From assembly GCA_964370445.1 (NCBI GenBank), contig CAYJJK010000047.1, positions 1 through 19,641 on the forward strand: a DNA stretch of 19,641 bases, in the 5' to 3' direction. Positions 7,855-14,933 of the stretch are shown here, in pieces (within the stretch, counting starts at the first letter, position 1; every line of letters begins with the position of its first letter). Made by a program: the position numbers and the translations under genes. Origin of the DNA: JAAYCI01 sp964370445. Lineage in GTDB: Bacteria > Bacillota > Clostridia > Oscillospirales > Ruminococcaceae. Under the pieces are notes generated by a model, which worked only from the letters and a program-made list of their open reading frames with translations, searched no databases and was not told the DNA's origin.

Positions 7855-8706
7855 TTGCTCATAGATATGCACATCCATCCCATTTTTTACGACCTCATCT
7901 GCGAGGACGAGCGGGAGCTCGCCTTCCGGGGGGACACCTTCGGCGTGTGGAAGCAGGGCCCCATGAGCTTTGAGGAGCTGTTTGCCGAGATGGACCACGG
8001 CGGGGTGGACAAGGCCGCCCTGCTGCCGCTGGACCTGACCACCACCGCCGGCGGCTGGGTGGTGACCAACGAGCAGGTAGCCAAAATAGTGGCCGCCCAG
8101 CCCGGGCGCTTCATCGGCTTCGCCAGCGTGGACCCAAGCCGCCCCGACGCGGTGGAGGTGGCTCGTCACGCCTTTACGGAGCTGGGCCTGCGGGGCCTCA
8201 AGCTGCATCCCTCCAAGCAGAAATTCCGCCCCGACGACGAAAAGCTGGAGCCGCTCTACCGGCTTTGCGAAGAGCACGACAAGCCCATCATCTTCCACGC
8301 CGGCACCTCCTGGGAGCCGGACACCCCCGCCGACCTCTCCCACCCGCTGGCCTTCGAGCGGGTGTTCATCCGCCATCCAAACCTGCGCTGCTGCCTGGCC
8401 CACTTTGCCTGGCCCTGGGTGCGCGAGATGGTGATGCTGATGCTGAAATACTCCAACGTGTACACCGACACCTCGGTGCTGTACCTGGACTCCCCCGAGG
8501 AGAGCATGGCGCGGCTGTTCACCGTGGACATGGGGCCGATGTGGTTCGAGCGCAGCTTCCCGAACCAGGTGATGTTCGCCTCTAACGGGCCGCGCTTTCG
8601 GGCCTTCAAGCTCAAGCGGGCGCTGGACAAGGTGCCCATGCGGGACTTTGCCCGCGAAAACCTGTACTGGCGCAACGCCCAGCGCTTTTTGGGAGGTGAG
8701 CTGTAA
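7855..8706 (+). CDS. Amidohydro_2-type metal-dependent hydrolase with Asn at the catalytic Asp position
   Basis: The 283-residue TIM-barrel hydrolase begins (TTG start) MLIDMHIHP, giving the metal pair His6/His8. GLKLHPSKQKF, IIFHAG (His148) and CLAHFAW (His183) fit the family. The terminal motif, usually FGSDYP, reads FASNGP, so the catalytic/metal Asp is Asn244. The TTG at 7855 is chosen because AGAAGG lies 6 bases upstream and because LLIDMHIHP matches family N-termini; ATG 7867 would remove the first strand. The stop overlaps the next start by one base. Relatives include decarboxylases and lactone hydrolases; substrate unknown. Confidence 0.82.
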   Translation: MLIDMHIHPIFYDLICEDERELAFRGDTFGVWKQGPMSFEELFAEMDHGGVDKAALLPLDLTTTAGGWVVTNEQVAKIVAAQPGRFIGFASVDPSRPDAVEVARHAFTELGLRGLKLHPSKQKFRPDDEKLEPLYRLCEEHDKPIIFHAGTSWEPDTPADLSHPLAFERVFIRHPNLRCCLAHFAWPWVREMVMLMLKYSNVYTDTSVLYLDSPEESMARLFTVDMGPMWFERSFPNQVMFASNGPRFRAFKLKRALDKVPMRDFARENLYWRNAQRFLGGEL

Positions 8707-9140
8707 TGGTAAAGCTGGAAACCCTGCACTTGATGAGCCACAAGCCCGAGGAGTTCATGATGATCACCAAACAGGTGCACGAAGCCGTGGAAAACAGTGG
8801 CATCAAGGACGGCATGGTGGCCGTCATCACCGCCCACACCACCACCGGCATCATCGTCAACGAGGGCCTGCCCTGCGTGGAGGTGGACATTGCCGAAACG
8901 CTGGACAGCATGGTGCCACTGGAAGCGCCCTACGCCCACGCCCATTTTCTGCCCAGCTACGGCGCCACCGGCAACAACTCCACCGGCCACATTAAAAGCC
9001 TCATCACCGGCAACCACTGCGTGTTCCCGGTCATCGACGGCAAAATCGTCTGCGGCAGCGCCCAGGACATTTACCTGGTGGATTTTGACGGGCCGCAGGC
9101 CCGCCGGGTGTTCGTGGAAGTGATGGGCGATGCGTTTTAG
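8706..9140 (+). CDS. YjbQ-family protein (UPF0047)
   Basis: The 144-residue protein matches the YjbQ/UPF0047 family in length and motifs: ITAHTTTGIIVNEG, GNNSTGHIKSLITG and IYLVDFDGPQARRV. Some members show secondary thiamine-phosphate synthase activity, but the physiological role of the family is unsettled. It overlaps the preceding stop by one base (TAATG) with a GGGAGGTGAG site, so it is translationally coupled and is the last gene of the operon. Its presence in a sugar-amine operon hints at a role on a phosphorylated intermediate, which is only an inference. Confidence 0.88.
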   Translation: MVKLETLHLMSHKPEEFMMITKQVHEAVENSGIKDGMVAVITAHTTTGIIVNEGLPCVEVDIAETLDSMVPLEAPYAHAHFLPSYGATGNNSTGHIKSLITGNHCVFPVIDGKIVCGSAQDIYLVDFDGPQARRVFVEVMGDAF

Positions 9141-9157
9141 TGCCCGCCACATGGCAG

Positions 9158-9192
9158 AAAAAACCGGGGAGCCGATGGCTTCCCGGTTTTTG
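9158..9192. terminator. Bidirectional terminator between the convergent operons
   Basis: Bases 9159-9173 pair with 9177-9191 over 15 positions with one G-U, giving a GC-rich core flanked by A-run and T-run. U-tracts are formed on both strands, so it can end both the plus-strand catabolic operon and the minus-strand BtpA/FGGY operon. Confidence 0.88.
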
Positions 9193-9227
9193 GTATTGCT
9201 CTTGGCAGGCATTGTCTGGCGGGCGCT

Positions 9228-9698
9228 TCAGTAGCGCCCCTGCACCCGATTTTGCTCCTGCACGGTGCGTATTTCCTTGCCGTTGAAGCGCGCGTTCTTT
9301 TTCAGCACCGAGCGCACCGCCGCGCTGGCGTCCTGCTCCGGCCGCTGCGTCTGGCGCAGCCAGCGGGGCAGGGTTTCCGGCTTGCGGCCGCGCAGCAGCC
9401 ATTGCAGCACCTTGATGAACAGCCGCACCAGCCCGAACACCGCCACCGCCGCCCCCAAAATGCCAAAGGGGCTGAGCAGCCCGCGCTGGGCCACCGTCAG
9501 CCAGCCCAGCTGCAGCGCCGCATAGAACATCACCCCGGAAAAGCCGCTGAGGTAATTGTCCACACAGTGGTCGCAGATGGGGGCGTTGTAAGGCTCGTAG
9601 GCGTACTTGGTGTCCCGCCCGGTGCCGGACACCGGGGTGCCCACGTACACCAGCCCGGTGCGCTGGGTTTCCTGCTTGCAGCGGATGCAGCTTGCCAT
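9228..9698 (-). CDS. Hypothetical zinc-ribbon membrane protein
   Basis: The 156-residue product starts MASCIRCKQETQRTG, with two CxxC pairs (CIRC and CDHC about 30 residues apart) that form a likely zinc ribbon. Two hydrophobic stretches follow (about 45-65 and 75-100, the latter GILGAAVAVFGLVRLFI). The C-terminal tail is basic and probably cytoplasmic. The start at 9698 has AAAGGAGA 6 bases upstream. It is the last gene of the minus-strand operon, 26 bases after the HAD gene. No known family was recognised, and a link to the pathway is not shown beyond co-transcription. Confidence 0.7.
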   Translation of the reverse strand: MASCIRCKQETQRTGLVYVGTPVSGTGRDTKYAYEPYNAPICDHCVDNYLSGFSGVMFYAALQLGWLTVAQRGLLSPFGILGAAVAVFGLVRLFIKVLQWLLRGRKPETLPRWLRQTQRPEQDASAAVRSVLKKNARFNGKEIRTVQEQNRVQGRY

Positions 9699-9724
9699 GG
9701 GGGTCTCCTTTCGCAAAGGGACGG

Positions 9725-10495
9725 TCAGCGGATAAGTTCCAGGTGGCGCAGGGCGGTGTAGGCGCCGTCCTGCTCCAGGGTGCCAGTCACGTAGTCAGCG
9801 GCGGCGCGCAGGGCCTCGGGCGCGTGGCCCATGGCCACCCCCACCCCCGCCAGGGCCAGCATATCGGCATCGTTCGTGCTGTCTCCAAAGGCGATGGCGT
9901 CCTCGGGCCCGGCGCCGTAGTGCGCCAGCACTCGCCGCATGGCCGTGGCCTTGGTCTGGCTTTTGTGCACGGCCTCGGCGTAGCCCAGGGCCGGGTGCGG
10001 GTACACGTGGTAGTGTTCCTCCAAAAAGGGACGCACTTCCTCGTACACCTGCGGGTTTTGGGGCCGCAGTGTGAACTTTTGCAGCTCCATCTCGGGCGTT
10101 ACCTGCGCGGCGTCGGTGAGAAGCTCAAGGTCCGTCCAGGGCAGCGGCACCTCGCCCGGCACCTCCCACATCTTCCGGGTGCCCTCCTGCACGCAGGTGA
10201 TGCGGTGCCGCAGGAACAGCGCCACCGTCTCCCTGGCCAGCTCCAGCGGCAGGGTGAACTTGTACAACTCCTCCTCCCCCAGCAGGATGTGCGCCCCCGC
10301 GCCGCACACCACCCCGGTAAGCTGGGGGGCGCGCACGGCGGGGTACACGTCGCACAGGGTGCGGCCGGTGCACAAAAAGCTGCGGTGCCCCGCCGCCGCC
10401 AGTTGGGCAAAGGCGTCCAGCATGGCGGCGGAGGGCGGCGCGTCGTTTTCGGCCAGGGTACCGTCGATGTCAAAGAACAGGTAACGGGTCCTCAT
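9725..10495 (-). CDS. Cof-type HAD-superfamily phosphatase
   Basis: The 256-residue protein carries the HAD motifs in order: FFDIDGTL (nucleophile Asp9, acid Asp11), LCTGR (motif II), the lysine in HKSQTKA (motif III) and AFGDSTNDADML (motif IV). The large insertion between motifs II and III is the C2-type cap of the Cof subfamily, which usually dephosphorylates sugar phosphates or small phosphorylated metabolites. Its ATG overlaps the kinase stop (ATGA), so it is translationally coupled to the FGGY kinase. It may relieve accumulation of a dead-end sugar phosphate; this is inferred. Confidence 0.87.
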   Translation of the reverse strand: MRTRYLFFDIDGTLAENDAPPSAAMLDAFAQLAAAGHRSFLCTGRTLCDVYPAVRAPQLTGVVCGAGAHILLGEEELYKFTLPLELARETVALFLRHRITCVQEGTRKMWEVPGEVPLPWTDLELLTDAAQVTPEMELQKFTLRPQNPQVYEEVRPFLEEHYHVYPHPALGYAEAVHKSQTKATAMRRVLAHYGAGPEDAIAFGDSTNDADMLALAGVGVAMGHAPEALRAAADYVTGTLEQDGAYTALRHLELIR

Positions 10496-12003
10496 AGTGC
10501 GTGCATCAGGTCCTTGTTGTTTTCGTACAGCCGGGCAAACAAGTCCTGATTTTTGCGGTACACCTCGTGGGCCGCGGCGTTGGGCTGCAGGGTGCGGGCG
10601 GGCTGCACCTTCTGCTCCATCTCGGCCCAGCTGGCGCAGGCGCCGCCGCCCAGAGCGGCCATCAGCGCGTCGCCGTAGGCCGCGCCGAAGGTGATTTTGG
10701 CGGTGTGCACCGGGCGGCCCAGCACGTCGGCCACGGTTTGCAGCCACAGCTCGTTGCGGGTGCCGCCGCCCACGGCCATCACCTTGTTGATGGGCAGGCC
10801 GTTCTCCTCCAGGATGTCGAAAATTTGCCCGATGGAGTGGCATATTCCCTCGATGGCGGAGCGGTACAGGTGGGCGCGGCCGTGGTCCAGCGTCAGGCCG
10901 AAGAACATCCCCTTGGCGAAGGGGTCGTTCAGCGGGCTGCGCTCCCCGGCAAAATACGGCAGGCACAGCAGGCCGTTGCTGCCGGGCGGGATGTCCTTGG
11001 CCGCCTCGGCCATGGCGGTGTAGGCGTTTTCGCCGCCGGCCTGCTCGGCGGCCAGCAGCTCGGGGTACATTTCGTCGCGGAACCAGCGGGTAAGGGTGCC
11101 TGCCGTGTTGGTGCCGGCGCAGATGCTGTAAACGCCGGGGATGATGAAGGTGCCGGGCCACAGGCGGTTTTCGTCGGCCAGGTGGTCGCACAGGTAGACG
11201 AAGTAGCAGGTGGAGCCCATCTGCACCATGATGTCCCCGGGCTGGAACACCCCGGTGGACACGGCCTCGGCGCCGGAGTCCCCAGTGCCCACCAGCACCG
11301 GGGTGCCGGGGGCCAGGCCGGTTTCGGCGGCGGCCTTCTCGGTCACACCGCCGGCAATGTCGGTGGCGTAGCGGATGTCCGCCAGCTGGTCCGGCCGGCA
11401 GAACAGGCCGCAGTGCTCCTCGTCCACGCTGTCGGTGGCCAGGTCGTACAGCGGCAGAAAATCCTCCGCCAGGTACTTGTCTATGGTATACTTTCCGGTA
11501 AGCTTGGCGCACAGAAAAGACGAGCCCGTGAGGAACTTGGCGGCCTTGGCGTACACCTCGGGCAGGTTGTTCTTGATCCACAAAATCTTGGGGGCAATGT
11601 CCGAGGAGCATATCGGGTGGCCGAACACCTTTTCCGCGTCGGCGCCGTAGTACTCGTTCAGGTAGTCAATTTCCTTGTGGCTGCGGGAGTCCACCCCGTA
11701 GAGGATGGCCTGGTGCAGGGCGGTGCCGTTTTCGTCCACGGCCACACAGTCGCACCCCAGGGCAGAAAGCCCCACGCACTTGATATCCTGCGCCGCGGCG
11801 CCGGACTCCGCGATGAGCTGGCGGGAGAGCTTGCAGAAATCGCCCCACCAGACCTCCTCGGCGTCGTGCTCAAACCAGCCGGGCTGGGGGTTCTTCATCT
11901 CGTGGGGCACGCTGGCAAAGGCCACCACCTGGCAGTCCCGGTCAATCAGCACGCCCTTGCTTTCGTTGGTGCCAATGTCGATGCCCAAATAGTATTCTGA
12001 CAT
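10492..12003 (-). CDS. FGGY-family carbohydrate kinase, xylulokinase-like
   Basis: The 503-residue protein has the FGGY fold: N-terminal GIDIGTNESKGVLID (Asp9 and the phosphate loop), GLSALGCDCVAVD, the catalytic-base motif GTGDSGAEAVSTG (Asp242) and the C-terminal ATP-site GGGTRNELWLQTVADVLGRPV. It uses ATP to phosphorylate a sugar, often a ketose or polyol; the sequence does not decide which. The start has a GGGAGGA site. It lies 3 bases after the BtpA-family gene and overlaps the HAD phosphatase by 4 bases. Together with the two PfkB enzymes it makes three sugar kinases in one regulon. Confidence 0.9.
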   Translation of the reverse strand: MSEYYLGIDIGTNESKGVLIDRDCQVVAFASVPHEMKNPQPGWFEHDAEEVWWGDFCKLSRQLIAESGAAAQDIKCVGLSALGCDCVAVDENGTALHQAILYGVDSRSHKEIDYLNEYYGADAEKVFGHPICSSDIAPKILWIKNNLPEVYAKAAKFLTGSSFLCAKLTGKYTIDKYLAEDFLPLYDLATDSVDEEHCGLFCRPDQLADIRYATDIAGGVTEKAAAETGLAPGTPVLVGTGDSGAEAVSTGVFQPGDIMVQMGSTCYFVYLCDHLADENRLWPGTFIIPGVYSICAGTNTAGTLTRWFRDEMYPELLAAEQAGGENAYTAMAEAAKDIPPGSNGLLCLPYFAGERSPLNDPFAKGMFFGLTLDHGRAHLYRSAIEGICHSIGQIFDILEENGLPINKVMAVGGGTRNELWLQTVADVLGRPVHTAKITFGAAYGDALMAALGGGACASWAEMEQKVQPARTLQPNAAAHEVYRKNQDLFARLYENNKDLMHAL

Positions 12004-12006
12004 GGA

Positions 12007-12816
12007 TTAATCCTCCCGGAAGCTGCGCACGTGCTGCATGAAGGCCGCAACACGGGCGGGGTCGATGGGATTTTCAAACAGGCCGTCCACCTTGAAGCTG
12101 GTGCCCACAAAGGCGCCGTCGCTGGCGGCCAGCATTTCCCGGGCGTTTTCCTGCCGGCAGCCGGTGCCACACACCACGGGCACCTCGCCGCTCACAGCCT
12201 TCACCTGGCTCAGCAGCTCGGCGCCGGGGCTTTGGCCGGGCGCGCTGCCCCCCACCACGAAGGCGTCGGGCCGCACATTGAACAGCATGCTCTTGGCGAT
12301 GTCGGTGGTGGTGCGGTCGTTCAGGTACACCTCGCCCTCGCTGGTAACGAAGTAGAACAGCTTGAGGTCGTCCTGGCGCAGGGCCGCCTTGCAGCGCAGG
12401 GTTTGGGCAATGTCCCGGTCGATGAGGCCCAAATCGCCCGCCCAGGCCCCGGTGAACATGCAGCGGGTGAACAGGGAGCCGGTGCCGGCGCACAGCTCTA
12501 TGGTGGCGTCGCCGTCATAGATGGCCTCGGCGCCGAAGGGCAGGCTCATGCTGTCCAGCAGCGCCCCCACCACGGTGCCCATGGCGGCCAACGTCACCGG
12601 GCTCACCTTTTTCTCATATGGCAAACTGAACTCGTTGGTAATAAGCACCCCATCCACCCCGCCGCTTTGCAGGGCGTCCAGGTCGCGCTTGGCACGTTCT
12701 ATCACGCCGCTCAGGCTGCCGGAGGGGGCAAAGAAGGGATCGCCCGGCAGGGGCAGCAGGTGCAGCAAACCAATCACCGGCTTCGCGGTGCCGAACAGGT
12801 CTTTCATCCAGTGCAC
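12007..12816 (-). CDS. BtpA/SgcQ-family TIM-barrel protein
   Basis: From a GTG start the product is 269 residues. Its motifs KPVIGLLHLLPLPGDP, GVDGVLITNEF, DAFVVGGSAPGQ, VVCGTGC and FKVDGLFENPIDPARV fit the BtpA/SgcQ family. BtpA was first linked to photosystem I assembly, but most members, like SgcQ, sit in sugar operons of non-photosynthetic bacteria with unknown chemistry. The GTG at 12816 is favoured because GGAGGA lies 5 bases upstream; the ATGs at 12828 and 12807 are in frame but have no good site. It is the first gene of the minus-strand operon. Confidence 0.85.
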   Translation of the reverse strand: MHWMKDLFGTAKPVIGLLHLLPLPGDPFFAPSGSLSGVIERAKRDLDALQSGGVDGVLITNEFSLPYEKKVSPVTLAAMGTVVGALLDSMSLPFGAEAIYDGDATIELCAGTGSLFTRCMFTGAWAGDLGLIDRDIAQTLRCKAALRQDDLKLFYFVTSEGEVYLNDRTTTDIAKSMLFNVRPDAFVVGGSAPGQSPGAELLSQVKAVSGEVPVVCGTGCRQENAREMLAASDGAFVGTSFKVDGLFENPIDPARVAAFMQHVRSFRED

Positions 12817-12856
12817 GGTTTCCTCCATATTCTTGTTAAGGGTAAAAGGATAATAC

Positions 12857-12910
12857 TTATAATACGATTTATGACGTCTTAAGTTTAGCACCTGATATCT
12901 CAAAAAGCAA
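12857..12910 (-). promoter_or_regulatory. Promoter and operator of the BtpA/FGGY/HAD operon
   Basis: On the minus strand TTGCTT (12905-12910), a 17-base spacer and TAAACT (12882-12887) form a promoter with a TGC extended -10. Immediately downstream is the plus-strand block TTATAATACGATTTATGA (12857-12874) running into TTATGACGTCTTA (12869-12881). The 18-base word is repeated exactly at 13347-13364 in the transporter promoter. It is an imperfect dyad (TTATAA-N6-TTATGA). Placement at the start of transcription fits repression. Confidence 0.65.
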
Positions 12911-13046
12911 CAGCCTTTGGCCCACTTTGGCGAGTGCTACAAAAGCCACCGCCAAAAATCAGCAAATCCACGATACCAGTTATGACCATCCCCCCCACAC
13001 AAGGACTGGAATAGAGGCAACACGGGCAGTCAATTCCCCGTCAATC

Positions 13047-13060
13047 TATAACGAGTTGTA
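13047..13060. promoter_or_regulatory. Candidate operator dyad TATAAC-GA-GTTGTA
   Basis: An imperfect palindrome whose first 11 bases, TATAACGAGTT, recur in inverted orientation at 13153-13163. It resembles the perfect TATAACGTTATA in the first operon promoter. The two intergenic copies could support looping, which is an inference. Confidence 0.4.
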
Positions 13061-13149
13061 ATGTATGACGGATTTTTACAGGCTGTATACCGCCTCTCCC
13101 CACCCCAAAATCCGCAGGGTCCGCGCCGCCGAAAAACCATCACCCTCAC

Positions 13150-13163
13150 AATAACTCGTTATA
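13150..13163. promoter_or_regulatory. Candidate operator dyad AATAAC-TC-GTTATA
   Basis: Inverted partner of the dyad at 13047-13060, sharing 11 of 11 bases when reverse-complemented (13153-13163). It is placed about 145 bases upstream of the transporter -35 box. Confidence 0.4.
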
Positions 13164-13262
13164 TTCCTTCTCCTTATAGGGAAACGGGGTGCAATTCCTC
13201 ATAAATGCCTGTTTATCAAGGTGTTTCAGCATTTTCAGCTTTATTGTCATTCCTCACAAAAG

Positions 13263-13274
13263 TAAGACGTCATA
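13263..13274. promoter_or_regulatory. Candidate operator TAAGACGTCATA
   Basis: This 12-base word is the exact reverse complement of 12870-12881 in the BtpA promoter and differs by one base from 1069-1080 in the first operon promoter. It is nearly palindromic around GACGTC and lies about 34 bases upstream of the transporter -35 box. Confidence 0.5.
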
Positions 13275-13307
13275 TCTAAGCATCTATCCAAAATTGGCGT
13301 TTTTGCA

Positions 13308-13370
13308 TTGACAGGAGCGGGTGACATTGTTACGATGAGCATGATGTTATAATACGATTTATGATGTTAT
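13308..13370 (+). promoter_or_regulatory. Promoter and operator of the transporter gene
   Basis: A consensus TTGACA (13308-13313), 17-base spacer and TACGAT (13331-13336), with a TGT extended -10. Directly downstream ATGATGTTAT occurs at 13341-13350 and again at 13361-13370, exactly 20 bases (about two helical turns) apart. The 18-base word TTATAATACGATTTATGA (13347-13364) spans both and is identical to that in the BtpA promoter. The operator would block RNA polymerase at or just after the start site. Confidence 0.7.
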
Positions 13371-13413
13371 ATGACAAGCGGTATCAGTTCAGCCTATTGA
13401 AGGAGGAAGAGTA

Positions 13414-14853
13414 ATGTCGGACACACTGGAAAAAAAGAAGAAAAAATTTCAATTGCCCCACGTGTACACCATCGCATTCCTGCTCATCATCCTGTTCGCC
13501 GTCCTCACCTGGATCATCCCCAGCGGCGAGTTTGACCGCGAGCTGGTAGAAACGGCCGCCGGCGAGCGCATGGTGGCCGTGGCCGGCACCTACCACGAGG
13601 TACCCAAGGTAGACGCCGACGGCAACGACCTGCGCCAGGGCCTTACGGCGGTGCTGATGGCCCCCACCAAGGGCATTCAGGCCGCGGCGGACGTGGTGGC
13701 CTTCGTGCTGCTCATTGGCGGCACCTTCCAAATCATCGCCAAAACCAACGCCATTAACGCCGGCATGAGCCGGGTCATCAAGCGGCTGAAGAACAAGGAC
13801 ATCCTGCTCATTCCCATCGTGATGATCCTGTTCAGTCTGGGCGGCACCAGCTTCGGCATGTCGGAGGAGGCCCTGCCCTTCTACGCCATCTTCATGCCCA
13901 TCCTCATGGGGCTGGGGTACGACTCCATGACCACCTTCCTCATCTGCTTCATGGGGCCGCAAATCGGCTACTGCGCCTCCACGGTCAACCCCTTCAACGT
14001 GCTCATCGCCCAGGGCATCGCGGGCATCCATGGCAACCCGCAGCTGTGGTTCCGCGCCATCCAGTGGGTCATCTTCACCGCGCTGGCCATCATCTGGGTA
14101 ATGTTGTACGCCCGCAAGGTGAAAAAGAACCCGCAGTCCTCCATCACCTACAAGGACGACGTTGCCAAGCGCGTTGATTTCAGCGTGCAGGACAGCAACG
14201 AGGACGTGCCCTTCACCCTGCGCCAGAAGCTGGTGCTGATTGTATTCGCCGTCGGCATGGGCATCATCGTTTGGGGCCTGGTCACCCGCGGCTGGTACAT
14301 GGACGAAATCAGCATGGTGTTCCTGGCCATCGGCCTGCTGGCCGGCATCATTGGCGGCCTGGGCGAAAAGGAAATCGCCGAGACCTTCGTGGAAGGCATG
14401 CAGGACTTCGTGTACGCCGCCGTTATCATCGGTATTGCCCGTGGCATCCTGGTGGTGGCCGAAAGCGGCATGATCATCGACACCATCCTCAACTCCCTGG
14501 CCAATATGCTGGCCGGCATGCCCGCTCCCATCTTTACTACCATGATGTACATCGTGCAGTCCATCCTCACCATCCTCATCCCCTCCTCCTCGGGCCTGGC
14601 CTCCCTCACCATCCCGGTAATGGCCCCGCTCACCGAGCTGATGGGCGTGAACCCCGAGGCTTCCGTCACCTGCCTGCAATACGCCAACCAGATCATGAAC
14701 ACCATCAGCCCCACCGCCGGCATGACGGTGGCAGGCCTGGGCGTGTGCAAAATCTCCTTCCCGCAGTGGTGGAAAACCAGCTGGAAGTTCGTGCTGCTGC
14801 TGACGGTGCTGGGCATCGCCTTCACCGCTATCTCCGGCATACTGCCGGTATAA
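13414..14853 (+). CDS. YfcC/DcuC-superfamily membrane transporter
   Basis: The 479-residue integral membrane protein has a lysine-rich cytoplasmic start (MSDTLEKKKKKFQLPHVYT) and many hydrophobic segments, with the YfcC-type features LTWIIPSGEF near the first helix, SLGGTSFGMSEEALPFY, GYCASTVNPFNVLIAQGIAG and IPSSSGLASLTIPVMAPL. The family includes YfcC proteins and C4-dicarboxylate or basic amino-acid carriers. It has its own operator-bearing promoter and an AAGGAGG site. Divergence from the BtpA operon and the shared operator suggest it imports the regulon's substrate. That would replace the APC-type FrlA permease of the classical fructoselysine system; the cargo is not known. Confidence 0.87.
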   Translation: MSDTLEKKKKKFQLPHVYTIAFLLIILFAVLTWIIPSGEFDRELVETAAGERMVAVAGTYHEVPKVDADGNDLRQGLTAVLMAPTKGIQAAADVVAFVLLIGGTFQIIAKTNAINAGMSRVIKRLKNKDILLIPIVMILFSLGGTSFGMSEEALPFYAIFMPILMGLGYDSMTTFLICFMGPQIGYCASTVNPFNVLIAQGIAGIHGNPQLWFRAIQWVIFTALAIIWVMLYARKVKKNPQSSITYKDDVAKRVDFSVQDSNEDVPFTLRQKLVLIVFAVGMGIIVWGLVTRGWYMDEISMVFLAIGLLAGIIGGLGEKEIAETFVEGMQDFVYAAVIIGIARGILVVAESGMIIDTILNSLANMLAGMPAPIFTTMMYIVQSILTILIPSSSGLASLTIPVMAPLTELMGVNPEASVTCLQYANQIMNTISPTAGMTVAGLGVCKISFPQWWKTSWKFVLLLTVLGIAFTAISGILPV

Positions 14854-14881
14854 ACGGCACATCCCGCCAAACAGACAAGCA

Positions 14882-14918
14882 AAAGCCCGGCCGGAGTCAT
14901 CCGGCCGGGCTTTGTTTT
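14882..14918. terminator. Bidirectional terminator between transporter and GntR gene
   Basis: A 14-bp perfect stem (14882-14895 with 14900-14913, loop GTCA) is flanked by A-rich sequence on the left and TTTGTTTT on the right, so it can end both convergent genes. Confidence 0.9.
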
Positions 14919-14933
14919 GCTTTGCAAGGCAGC

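Larger units (their letters stand above)
12911..13307. other. Long divergent regulatory region without genes
   Basis: About 400 bases with no credible coding frame lie between the two promoters. The stretch holds two TATAAC-N2-GTTATA-like dyads (13047-13060 and 13150-13163) and one TAAGACGTCATA site (13263-13274), all listed separately. I see no riboswitch or RNA gene. Confidence 0.6.

Noticed and set aside
13030..13140. A 36-residue minus-strand frame in the divergent control region
   Set aside because: No good ribosome spacing, odd composition, and it covers the candidate operator dyads; probably chance.
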